From the NCBI GenBank assembly GCA_963682025.1, contig OY821517.1, forward strand, positions 92,501,946 to 92,565,945: DNA of 64,000 nucleotides, given 5' to 3'. Numbering within the stretch: position 1 is the first letter of the stretch; each line of letters starts with the position of its first letter. Under the pieces are notes generated by a model. That model saw only the letters and a program-made list of their open reading frames with translations. It made no database searches and was not told the DNA's origin. The stretch is from Cordilura impudica (Eukaryota > Arthropoda > Insecta > Diptera > Scathophagidae). A program made the position numbers and the translations under genes. This document shows positions 22,635 through 36,102 of this stretch, piece by piece.

Positions 22635-23443
22635 AACAAGTAAGAAAATTATAGTCGGTCTAGACCGACTATACGATACCCTATACCATGCGTTTAGAGA
22701 CCCTATCTCTCAGGCCCAACTAACTGGATATAGTAAATAAGCATAAACCAAATTCGAGTGGGATTTTTATTAATTTTTTCGGCTGCAGATATGAAAAACT
22801 TCATATCGGATTCTATATATATATGGGGACTAGGCCCTAAAATGGACCGATCCTGACCATGTTTGGTAAAGTCTCTTGTATTTTGCAAAAATATATACAA
22901 CCAAAATTTGAGAAGAATCAGTGCAATATTTTTGGTTTTTGATAGATTTAAGTGAAGATCGGGAAGCAGCTCTATATGGGGCCAATGACTAAGAGTTGTC
23001 CAATAGGGATCATTTTTGGACTACTGATTAATGGATGTAATATATACATAAAAACCCAATTTGACTAAGATTTGTATGATAATTTGGATCTTATGACAAT
23101 ATATGTTGATTTCATAGGGGTCATTTGTATGGGGGCAAGGTCTGAGCATGGACCGATTCTCACCAATTTCAACAGCGTTCATCCCATGGCCGATATAAGA
23201 TCAAATACAAAATTTCATCAAAATATATTCATATTTGCGACCTGCAGTTTGATTACAAGCTTTACATGGACACACAGACGGACGGACGGACGGCCGGACG
23301 GACATCGTTAAATCGAATCAGATTTTGATTCTGATTCGATCGGTATAATTAAAGATGGGTGTAGGTCAAATATTTTTGGTTGTTACAAACAGCAGCACAA
23401 AGTCATTATACCCAAACCACATAGTGGTATAGGGTATAAAAAC
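22635..23443 (-). mobile_element. HINE copy b, inserted in the right TIR of the 20.3-kb element
   Basis: Complete copy from AACAAGTAAGAAAATTATAG to GTGGTATAGGGTATAAAAA. The left inverted repeat gives the undisturbed site (TTTTTCAATTTTTCACAAAT at about 20774), showing that the repeat went into a T-rich stretch without a target duplication. It holds the GTCGGTCTAGACCGAC palindrome, a GACGGACGGACGG run and the GAATCAGA...TCTGATTC-type internal hairpin. Confidence 0.85.
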
Positions 23444-23905
23444 CGTTGTCTTGAGTTACAAAACATTTATTTATCCCACTCCCATCCCACTAAGCGACCA
23501 AAAAGTTCTTAAAGGAAAAATCCTATGCTTTCTTATGAAAAAAAAAAAAATGCACTTTTTGAAAAAAAGGCAAAAATGCTTTAATTTAGCAAAAAAAAAA
23601 AAGTCTACAAATTTTTTTTTTTTTTTTTTAAGTATTTTTTTCCGAAATATTGAAGAAATAGCTATCTAAACTCTGTGGGAGATAATTTTCTAAGAGCAAT
23701 AGGTAATAAGTTACATGGATGAGAAAAAACACCTGTTTGGCCAAAATGTCAAATTTTGATCCCCTCTAACTCAGAGAGATCTGGACCGATATTGTTGAAA
23801 ATTTGTGTCTAAACTACTATTCAATAGAGCTTAACTTGGTGCAAATTTCAACCCGATCGGAAGACATCGGTTTCAAAAGTTGGTGCACTTGACATGAAAT
23901 CCCCC
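23444..23905 (-). repeat. Outer part of the right terminal inverted repeat
   Basis: Inverted copy of about 20313-20776. The inner part of this repeat is 22510-22634, on the other side of HINE copy b. Confidence 0.85.
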
Positions 23906-23929
23906 ATATCTATATATATAAAATTCATT

Positions 23930-24940
23930 TTCTGTTTGTTTGTTTGTTTGTTTGTTTGACCGCTATACAAATTTTTATTTTTCAACGGATTTTCCTGAAA
24001 TTTTGTACACACGATCACTATACCCCAGGAAAGGTCGCCATATACTTTTTACCGGCCACGCCTACTTTTACGCCCACTTCTTATGTAAAATTCATTTTCT
24101 GTTTTATTCATATTTGTTCACTATACAAATTTTTATTTTTTAACAGATTTCTCTGAAATTCGGTACACACGATCCCTGTACTCCAGCTAAGGTCGCCATA
24201 TACTTCTTATCGACCACGCCTACTTTTACGCCCACTTTTTATATACAATTCGTTTTCTGCTTTTTGGTATATTTGTTCGGTATACAAATTTTTATTTTTC
24301 AATGCATTTCTCTGAAATTTGGTACACACGATCTTTGTACCTCAGGCCAGGTCACCGGGTGATTCTTGCTGCCACACCTACTTTTACGCCCACTTTTGGT
24401 TTACAATTCGTTTTCTGTTTTTTGGTATATTTGTTTGCTATATAAATTTTTGATTTTCAACGGAATTCTCTGAAATTTTGTACACACGACCTCTGTACTC
24501 CACCTAAGGTCGCCATATGCTTCGTACCGGCCACGCCTACTTTAGCGCCCACTTTTTATACAAAATTAATTTTCTGTTTTTTGGTATATTTGTTCACTAT
24601 AGAAATTTTTATTTTTCAAGGGATGTCTAAAATTTGGTCACACGATCTCTATACTACAGGGAAGGTCACCATATGCTTCTTACAGGCCACGCCTACTTTG
24701 CGCCAACTTCTATGTATATAAAACTTATTTTTTCCTTTTATTTGTTTCTTTATTTGATTGGTATAAAAACTTTTATTTTTCAATGGCTTTCTTCGAAATT
24801 TAGTACATATTCCAGGGATTTTTACCGACCACGCCTACCTTTACGCCCAATTTTCTTATAAAATTCATACTTTGTTGTGTGGTATATTTCTTCCCTATAC
24901 AAATTTGTACTTTTCAATGGATTTCTCTGAAATTTGGGTT
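23930..24940 (+). repeat. Tandem array of about 180-190 bp units, Helitron copy 3
   Basis: Repeated blocks GCCACGCCTACTTTTACGCC, TTTTTGGTATATTTGTTC, TATACAAATTTTTATTTTTC and TCTGAAATTTGGTACACACG. Same array as 745-1740 in inverse. Confidence 0.8.
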
Positions 24941-25199
24941 ACACGGAAATAACTAGATGGTGAACAAATTCCCCAAACTTAAAAAAAGGTACCCAAAAGA
25001 AATGAACAAATTCCCCATATATTTTTAATCGAAATAAAAAATGAACTTACTCTCCAAATTCATTCTTAAATTTTTACATATTTTTATTTAATGAATTTTG
25101 TTAAATATTTATTTTAGTAAACATTTGCATACTGCTCTCAATATATGTCCAACAATAAATGCATTTAAAATGAGTATTCTTTTCAAAATAAGTTGGCAA

Positions 25200-26110
25200 C
25201 AGCTGCGCGGCAGCACAGGTGTGGTTGCCAAACGCGCGGAAGCGGCGCGCGGCGTGCGACCGCGGACTCGGACGCGACGGGTGCGGACGCGACGCGCTCT
25301 CGGAACACAGCTCAGCGAAAATATCGCAATGCTCTAAAAAATATGTTTTAGGAATTAAAATAAGTTAACGAGAACTAAGTGGAGGCACGGGTAGTAGCTG
25401 CAAGGCGCGTGGACGCGACGCGCTCGCGGGACACAGCTCAGCTAAAATATCGACCGCGGACTCGGACGCGACGGATGCGCACGCGACGCGCTTTCGGAAC
25501 ACAGCTCAGCTAAAATATCGCAATGCTCTAAAAAATATGATTTAGGAATTAAAATATGTTAACGAGAACTAAGCGGAGGCACGGGTAGTAGATGCGAGGA
25601 AGCGGCGCGAGGCACGCGGGCGCGACGCGCTCGCGGAACACAGCTCAGCTAAAATATCGCAATGATCTGAAAAATATATTTTGGCGATTAAAATAAGTTG
25701 ACACCAACTGCGCGGCAACACGGGCGTGGCTGCCAAACGCGCGGCGCGCGACCGCTGACTCGGACGCGACGGATGCGCACGCGACGCGCTCTCGGAACAC
25801 AGCTCAGCTAAAATATCGCAATGCTCTAAACAATATGTTTAAAATTAAAATAAGTTAACGATAACTAAGCGGCAGCAAGGGTAGCAGCTGCGAGGAAGCG
25901 GCGCGAGGCGCGCGGACGCGGACGCGACGGATGCACACGACGCGCTCGCGGAACACAGCTTACCAAAAATATCGCAATGATCTGAAAAATATATTTTGGC
26001 GATTAAAATAAGTTAACAACAACTGCGCGGCAGCACGGGTCTTGCTGCCAAACGCGCGGAAGCGGACGCGACTCGCTCGCGGAACACAGCTTAGTGAAAT
26101 GTCGTATGAT
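25200..26110 (+). repeat. CpG-rich tandem block, Helitron copy 3
   Basis: Five to seven units alternating GACGCGACGCGCTCGCGGAA with ACACAGCTCAGCTAAAATAT, CGCAATGATCTG and GGCGATTAAAATAAGTTAAC. Unit length varies because GC-rich segments are gained or lost. Strikingly CpG-dense against AT-rich surroundings. The open frame at 25098-25337 is a by-product. Confidence 0.8.
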
Positions 26111-27389
26111 AAATTTTATCTACGTATGTGAAATAATTACCTGTTGATCAAAATAGGCCACACATATACTATAAGCAGTTGCTTAAAGAAACCTTGCGAC
26201 ACAATATTAAACGTCGCATTAGTCTTTCATTTCTGAAACTTGAATTTGACGTCTCTTCTCAATGATGATCACTTATTGAATGAATAAATTCAATTTTTAA
26301 AAGTTTTGATTCCTTTAATTTGCGACCCATTCCGTTATATTTGATGTTTATTAATAAACTGAAAAAAAAACTTAAAGCGGATTCGCACCTTATTTTTGAA
26401 GCATTTTTGCTGCAGCATCTTATAAAAAACTTCTAAATTAAAAAACCAAAAACTTTTTATTTGAAATAAAAAATGAATTTACTGCCCATACAAATTTTTG
26501 GGGAGAAAGTTCATTTTATTGGGGAATTTGTTAATTGGGGACTAAGTACTCAGCACCTGGTAAGCATAGTGAACCATTTTTCAAGTCAAAGGCCTTTTCA
26601 TCCCGGGCAAGACCGGGTAAAAACAGCTAGTGTATATATAAAATTCATTTTCTTTTTGTTTATTTGTTTATTTGACCGCTATAGAAATTTATATTTTTCA
26701 ATGGATTACTCTGAAATTTAGTACGCACGTTCACTGTACTCCAGGGAAGGTTGCCATATGCTTCTTACCGGCCCCGCCTACTTCTGCGCCCACTTCTAAG
26801 TATATGAAATTCATTTTTGTCCGTTTTTTGTTTGTTTGTTTGACTAATATACAAACTTTTACTTTTCCACGGATCTCTCTGAAATTTGGTACACGCCTAC
26901 CTTTACGCCCACTTTAATATAAAATTCATTTTCTGTTTTTTTTTTTTTTTTTTGTATATTTGTTCGCTATACAAATTTTCAGTTTTTAACGGATTCCTCT
27001 GAAATTTGGTACACGCGAAATCCCACTTTTATATAAAACTAATTTTCAGTTAAATTTTTTTTTGTATATTTGTTCGTTATAAAAATTTTTATTTGTCGAC
27101 GGATTTCTCTAAAATTTGGTACACACGATCTCCGTACCACAGGGAAGGTCGCCATGTGCTTCCCCGGCTATTTTTGCGCCCACTTCTAAGTATATGAAAT
27201 TCATTTTTGTCCGTTTGTTTGTCTGTTTGTTTGTTTGTTTGTTTGTTTGTTTGTTTGCCTGCTATACAAACTAGTAGTTTTCCATGGATTTCTCTGAAAT
27301 TTGGTAAACGCCTACCTTTACGTCTATGTTTGATATGAAATTCATTTTCTCTTTTTTTGGTATATTTTTTCGCTATACAAATTTTTATT

Positions 27390-27690
27390 TTTCGATACTC
27401 ATAAAAACTGGAGCTGCTGACATTGTTTTTACACCAAGAATAACCCTGCTATAGATATGCCCTTTGATTTTAAAATGTAACAATTCCCAGTACGCCTTGC
27501 ATTTGCTATGACAATTAATCAAGCACAAGAACAATCTATTAAAGTATCAGATATCAACATATAGTCTTTCTATTTTTCTCATGGACAATGATATGTCGCC
27601 TGCTCCAGAGTTGGGACCCAGCACAATCTTTTTCTATGTGCACCGGATGGAAAAACAAAAATTTTGTAAATCCCAAAGCGCTAGAATAAC
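27390..27690 (+). pseudogene. Helitron Rep/helicase C-terminal remnant
   Basis: Two frames read LIKTGAADIVFTPRITLL and then PFDFKM, stop, QFPVRLAFAMTINQAQEQS, stop-containing stretch, FSHGQ, stop, YVACSRVGTQHNLFLCAPDG and KTKIL. The block FPVRLAFAMTINxAQxQS followed by YVACSRVG is the final helicase motif region of Pif1-like helicases fused to Helitron Rep proteins. It has four in-frame stops, one frameshift and only the last 100 residues or so. Its presence inside copy 4 independently supports the Helitron identity of the family and shows descent from an autonomous element. Confidence 0.85.
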
Positions 27691-28726
27691 TAAAATTCGT
27701 AACTTCTAGACAACATACACTCAAAATAATCCATGCAAAAACATAGTTAGTTGTAATGGTAAGCGGGCGCTGAGCACTTAGTCCCCAATGAACAAATTCC
27801 CAAAAAAAATTAAATTAACTTTTTAACTTCACGATGAATCGATTCCCCAAATTTAAAAAAAGGTCCCCAAAAGAAATGAACAAATTCCCCATACTGCTCT
27901 CAATATCTGTCCTACAACAAATTTATTTAATATCTGTATTCTTTTCAATGGCATCATTTCGGTGCGCGGAATCGGGGGCGGACAGCTTAGCTAAAATATC
28001 GGAATGCTCCGAAAAATATATTTTGGCGATTAAGATAACTGCGCGGCAGCACGGGTCCCCAAAAGAAATGTAAAAATTTTCCAATTTTTCTAAAAAAGAA
28101 CTAAAAATTAACTTACTTCCAAAATTCATTCTTAAATTGTCACATATTTTTATTTAATGAATTTTGTTAGATATTTATTTAAGTGAAAATTTGCATACAG
28201 CTTTCAATATCTGTCCTGTAATAAACACATTTAAAATCTGTATTCTTTTCAATAGCATTATTTAGGTGCACGGACGCGGACGCCACGCGCTCGCAGATTA
28301 CATATCAGCTAAAATATCCCAATGATCTGACGACAGCTGCGTGGCAGCACGAATGTAGCTATCAAATGCGCGGACGTGGACGCGACACGAAACACAGCTC
28401 AGTGAAAGTCTTATGATAAATTGTATCTACGTAAGTGCAATAATTACACTTTGATCGTCGCATCCACTTTCCATTTTTGAAGCTCCTATAAACTTAAAGT
28501 CTCTGCTCAATGATGATCACTTATTGAATTAAGTAATTCAATTTTGAAGAGATCTGATTCCTTATATTTGTAAACGATTCCGGTATAATTGATGTTTACA
28601 AAATAAATAAACTTCAAAAAAACAACTTAAAGCGGTTTCGCAGATTATTTTTGAAGTAGTTTTGCTGTAGGATCTTATAAAAAGACTTCTAAATTGAAAA
28701 ATGAAAGAATGTTAAATTCAAATAAA

Positions 28727-29519
28727 AACAAGTAAGAAAATTATAGTCGGTCTAGACCGACTATACGATACCCTATACCATAAGTTTAGAAACTCTATCT
28801 CTTAGGCCCAACTAACTAACTGGACATAGAAAATAAGCAAAAACCAAATTTGAGTGGGATTTTTATTAATTTTTTTTGGCTGCAGATATGAAAAAGTTCA
28901 TATCGGATGATATATCTATATGGGGACTAGGTCCAAAAGTGGACCGATCCTGATCATGTTTGGTAAAGTCTCTTTTATTTTGCAAAAATATATACAAACA
29001 AAATTTGAGAAGAATCAGTGCAATATTTTTGTTTTTAATAGATTTAAGTGAAGATTGGGAAGCAGCACTAAATGGGGCCAAAGGGATCATTTTTGGACTA
29101 CTCATTAATGGATGTAATGAACGCATACAAACCCAATTTGAGAAAGATCTATATAACAATTTGTATCATATGGCAATTTATGTCGATTTCATATGGGTAA
29201 TTTGTATGGGGGCTAGGTCTGAACATGGACCGATTCTCACCAATTTCAACAGCGTTCATCCCATGGCCGATAGAAGCTAAGATTCCAAATTTCATCCAAA
29301 TATATTCATATTTGCGACCTGCAGTTTGATTACAAGATTTACATGGACACACAGACACACAGGCGGACGGACGGACGGACATTGTTAAATCAACTCAGAA
29401 AGTGATTCTGATTCGATCGGTATAATTAAAGATGGGTCTAGGTCAAATATTTTTGGTTGTTACAAACAGCAGCACAAAGACATTATACCCAAACCACATA
29501 GTGGTATAATGTATAATAA
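28727..29519 (-). mobile_element. HINE copy c, inserted in Helitron copy 4
   Basis: Complete copy with the GTCGGTCTAGACCGAC palindrome at the left and ACCACATAGTGGTATAATGT at the right. The uninterrupted sequence is in Helitron copy 3 (AAATAAAAAATGAATTTACT at about 26464), again an A/T-rich target with no clear duplication. Confidence 0.82.
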
Positions 29520-29762
29520 ATTTACTCCCCAAAAAAAGTGAACATTGGGGATTTTTTCATCATGAACAAGTTCCCCAATCCCATACAAATTTTTGGGTAG
29601 GCAGTTCATTGGTTTCGAAAATTTGTTCATTGGGAACTAAGTAATCAGCGACTGGTAAGCATAGTGAACCATTTTTGAAGTCAAAGGCCTTTAGATCTCG
29701 GGCAAGACCGGGTAAAAACAGCTAGTAGTTATTAAATAATATTTCACTACTTTTTTCGTTTT

Positions 29763-30050
29763 TATACCCAACACCATAATGTGGTCACGGTATAATGAGT
29801 TTGTGCTAATTCTTGCAACCACCGAAAATACTGGAACTACATCAATTTTTTATTATGCCGATATATGTCGATTTAGCAATATCTGTCTGTCTGTCTGTAT
29901 ATTTGTGTGTCCACATAAACCTTATAATCAAACTACAGGCCATATAATGATCATTATTGAAAATTTATATATGTCCAGATATAATCCCCATACAAATGAC
30001 TCCTAACAAATAGCCTATAATCCAGATTATCATATATATCTCTAACTTTT
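29763..30050 (+). repeat. Old diverged HINE fragment
   Basis: TTTATACCCAACACCATAAT start, CTGTCTGTCTGTCTGT in place of the CCGT run, GTGTCCACATAAACCTTATA and CCCCATACAAATGACTCCTA. Same order as the young copies but much diverged. Confidence 0.6.
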
Positions 30051-30139
30051 CTTCTGTTTATGCATTACACTCATTTATCAATACTACAATAAAAAATTGT
30101 TAATAATATGCATCAGAATGGAGTGGCCTTATATGGGAT

Positions 30140-30546
30140 TTGTATACCCTCTACACCATTATGCAAAGGATTTATATCAGTTTGTCATTCTGTTTGTACG
30201 CGTCGCAAAATGTATTTGCGACCCTATAAAGTATATATATTCTTAATCCTTATAATGAAATTGTTTTTCATTATTTCGAGTAGGTTGGTGTTTAAAATAG
30301 GGTAAACGGGCATCATCGTGTTAAGACATGGCGCAAAATATTGGGATTCCTTGAAAAATAATAAATATTCAGTGTGTTTGTTGTAATAATTTTTTTATTA
30401 AATTTATCAAATTGTTTATTTTTGAAATATATTATTTACATTTTTTATAAATATTGCAAGAAGCCCAGATATTAATGTAAACGTAAAACCCAGGTTTACG
30501 GTATCAAAGATTCGGCATAGCCGAACTTAACACTCTTACTCGTTTT
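30140..30546 (+). repeat. HINE-related repeat, second subfamily (TTCGGC hairpin)
   Basis: Starts GTATACCCTCTACACCATTA and contains CGACCCTATAAAGTATATAT, a block also typical of Drosophila INE-1-like sequences. It ends with the hairpin TTCGGCATAGCCGAA and a CTTAACACTCTTACTCGTTT tail. The tail matches that of the main HINE family although the hairpin stem is different. Confidence 0.55.
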
Positions 30547-31025
30547 TCTGTCCAATTTTAATTTTAAATGGAATATGTTAAAAAAAATTTGAATTTGATT
30601 TTGACAAATGTATTAAAAAATGTTCTGAAATAATAAGTTATAAAATATTTATTTATTTGATAGATTTGAAGTTATGTATACCAATATATGGGTCTTTCGT
30701 CCTCAGGTAAAATAATGTGAGCGATTTCCGAAAAACAAATTATTTCATAACTATATAACTCTGATCAAAATAATGCAATCCATTAACAAAGGGATAGATT
30801 TAATAAAATTTTAAATTATTTAATTTTTTGAGTTATTTAATGGCTGCATGGATCTAGAAGAGCAATTGCTATCTCGTTCCATTATGTTTATTGCTCTTAG
30901 AAATGCAGTAAAACCCACAAATATGCTATTAGATAATATGCTCTTAAAAATTTATATAATTTTTTTAATGGCTTTTTTGGATATTTGGCGGTTACACGCA
31001 AAAATTTTAAAAAACGCACCTGCTC
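30547..31025. other. No gene recognised
   Basis: AT-rich; nothing assignable. The frame at 30848-31060 overlaps the start of HINE copy d and is not taken as a gene. Confidence 0.4.
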
Positions 31026-31781
31026 TTTATACCCTATACCACTATGTGGTTTGGGTATAATGACTTTGTGCTGCTGTTTGTAACAACCAAAAATATTCGC
31101 CCTAGACCCATCTTTAATTATACCGATCGAGTCAGAATCACTTTTTGAATCGATATAGCAATGTCCGTCCGTCCGTCCGTCCGTCTGTGTGTCCATGTAA
31201 AGCTTGTAATCAAACTACAGGTCGCAAATATCAATATATTTTGATGAAATTTGGTATATAAGCTTCCATCGGCCATGGGATGAATGCTATTGAAATTGGT
31301 GAGAATCGGTCCATTTTCAGACCTAGCCCCCATACAAATGAACCCTATGAAATCGACATAAATTGCCATAAGTTCCAAATTATCATATAGATCTCAGTCA
31401 AATTGGGTTTGTATGTGTTTATTACATCTATTAATCAGTAGTTCAAAAATACTCCTTATAGGAAAATTCTTAGTCATAGGCCCCATACAGAGCTGCTTCC
31501 CGATCTTCACTTAAATCTATTGAAAAACAAAAATATTGCACAGAATTTTCTCAAATTTGGTTTGTATATATTTTTCAAAGTATAAGTGACTTTACCAAAT
31601 ATGGTCATGATCGGTCCATTTGTCGACCTAGCCCCCATATAAATATTGTATCCGATATGAACTTTTTCATATCTGCAGCGAAAAATATTAATAAAAATGC
31701 CACTCAAATTTGATTTATGCTTATTTGCTATATCCAATTAGTTGGACCGAAGAGGTAGGGTATCTTAACCATGGTATAGAG

Positions 31782-34381
<2,600 letters not shown>

Positions 34382-34512
34382 GTATAGAGTATCGTATCGT
34401 CAGGCTAGACCGACTATAATTTTCTTACTTGTTTTTAATTTAGAGATGACTAAATATTTTTTTCTAATGAAAACAAAAATAATGAACAAAAAATTGTACA
34501 TTGTTAAAGAAA

Positions 34513-36102
34513 AACAAGTAAGAAAATTATAGTCGGTCTAGACCGACTATACGATACCCTATATCATGCGTTTAGAGACCTTATCGCCTAACTAACTGGA
34601 TATAGAAAATAAGCATAAACCAAATTTGAGTGGGATTTTTATTAATTTTTTCGGCTGCAGATATGGAAAAGTTTATATCGGATGCTATATCTATATGGGG
34701 ACGAGGCCCAAAAATGGACCGATCCTGACCATGTTTGGTAAAGTCTCTTGTATTTTGCAAAAATATATACAAACAAAATTTGAGAAGAATCAGTGCAATA
34801 TTTTGTTATACCCTATACAACTATGTGGTTTGGGTATAATGACTTTGTGCTGCTGTTTGTAACAACCAAAAATATTTGACCTACACCCATCTTTAATTAT
34901 ACCGATCGAATCAGAATCACTATCTGATTCGATTTAACGATGTCCGTCCGTCCGTCCGTCCGTCTGTGTGTCCATGTAAAGCCTTTAATCAAACTGCAGG
35001 TCGCAAATATGAACGCATTTCGATGATATTTGGTATATAAGCTTTCATCGACCATGGGATGAACGCTGTTGAAATTTGTGAGAATCGGTCCATGTTCAGA
35101 CCTAGCCCCCATACAAATGACCCCTATTAAATCGACTTAAATTGCCATAAGATCCAAATTATCATATAAATCTTAGTCAAATTGGGTTTGTATGTGTTTA
35201 TTACATCCATTAATCAGTAGTCCAAAAATGATCCCTGTGGGACAACTCTTAGTCATAGGCCCCATATGGAGCTGCTTCCCGATCTTCACTTAAATCTATC
35301 AAAAAACAAAAATATTGCACTGATTCTTCTCAAATTTTGTTTGTATATATTTTTGCAAAATACAAGAGACTTTACCAAACATGGTCAGGATCGGTCCATT
35401 TTTGGGCCTAGTCCCCATATAGATATAGCATCCGATATGAACTTTTTCATATCTGCAGCCGAAAAAATTAATAAAAATCACACTCAAATTTGGTTTATGC
35501 TTATTTTCTATATCCAGTTAGTTGGGAGATAGGGTCTATAAACGCATGGTATAGGGTATCGTATAGTCGGTCTAGACCGACTATAATTTTCTTACTTGTT
35601 TTTTGATAGATTTATGTGAAGATCGGGAAGCAACTCTATATGGGGCCTATGACTAAGAGCTGTCCAATAGGCATCATTTTTGGACTACTGATTACTGGAT
35701 GTAATATATACATACAAACCCAATTTGACTAAGATTTGTATGATAATTTGGATCTTATGGCAATATATGTTGATTTCATAGGGGTCATTTGTATGGGGGC
35801 TAGGTCTGAACATGGACCGATTCTCACCAATTTCAACAGCGTTCATCCCATGGCTGATAAATGATTAAATACCAAATTTCATGGAAATATATTCATATTT
35901 GCCACCTGTTGTTTGACTACAAGGTATACATGGACACACAGACGGACGGACGGGCGGAGAACGGACGAACGGACGAATCAGATAGTGATTCTGATTCGAA
36001 CGGTATAATTAAAGATGGGTGTAGGTCAAATATTTTTGGTTGTTACAAACAGCAGCACAAAGTCATTATACCCAAACCACATAGTGGTATAGGGTATAAA
36101 AA
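34513..36102 (-). mobile_element. HINE copy e, split by HINE copy f
   Basis: 34513-34804 plus 35601-36102 make one complete minus-strand HINE. The break lies in the T-rich stretch AATATTTTTGTTTTTTGATA of the consensus, exactly where the opposite-strand copy f begins and ends. Confidence 0.85.
34805..35600 (+). mobile_element. HINE copy f, inserted within copy e
   Basis: Complete plus copy from TATACCCTATACAACTATGT to ATAATTTTCTTACTTGTT. Contains the CCGTCCGTCCGTCCGTC run, internal hairpin and terminal GTCGGTCTAGACCGAC palindrome. Confidence 0.87.

Larger units (their letters stand above)
20313..23905 (+). mobile_element. DNA transposon with about 585-bp terminal inverted repeats, unclassified superfamily
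   Basis: Left end GGGGGTTTCATGTCAAGTGC at 20313 is matched by the inverted right end at 23905. The inverted repeats run inward to about 20897 and about 22510, each ending with a small hairpin (AAGGTATGTAACATACCTT on the left). Flanks ATAT (20309-20312) and ATAT (23906-23909) are a possible 4-bp, or TA, target duplication, but the region is ATAT-rich. The right repeat is interrupted by a HINE at 22635-23443. Without it the element is about 2.8 kb. It carries one transposase-like pseudogene. Confidence 0.85.
23909..26630 (+). mobile_element. Helitron copy 3, complete
   Basis: Starts A|TC at 23909 with TCTATATATATAAAATTC, carries an array of about six 180-190 bp units (to about 24940) and a CpG-rich block (25200-26110). 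It ends with CCCGGGCAAGACCGGG, AAAAACAG and CTAG at 26630, followed by T. The GC-rich hairpin a few bases before CTAG is the standard Helitron 3' signature. No Rep or helicase coding is seen, so it is non-autonomous. It starts four bases after the right end of the 20.3-kb element. Confidence 0.85.
26631..29725 (+). mobile_element. Helitron copy 4, head to tail with copy 3
   Basis: Begins TGTATATATAAAATTCATTT directly after the CTAG of copy 3 and ends with a ...CGGGCAAGACCGGG hairpin, AAAAACAG and CTAG at 29725. It contains array units (26640-27400), a helicase remnant (27390-27690), a diverged CpG-rich part (27950-28420) and an inserted HINE (28727-29519). The first two bases are TG, not TC, so its start may have been altered when copy 3 landed there. 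Confidence 0.8.
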
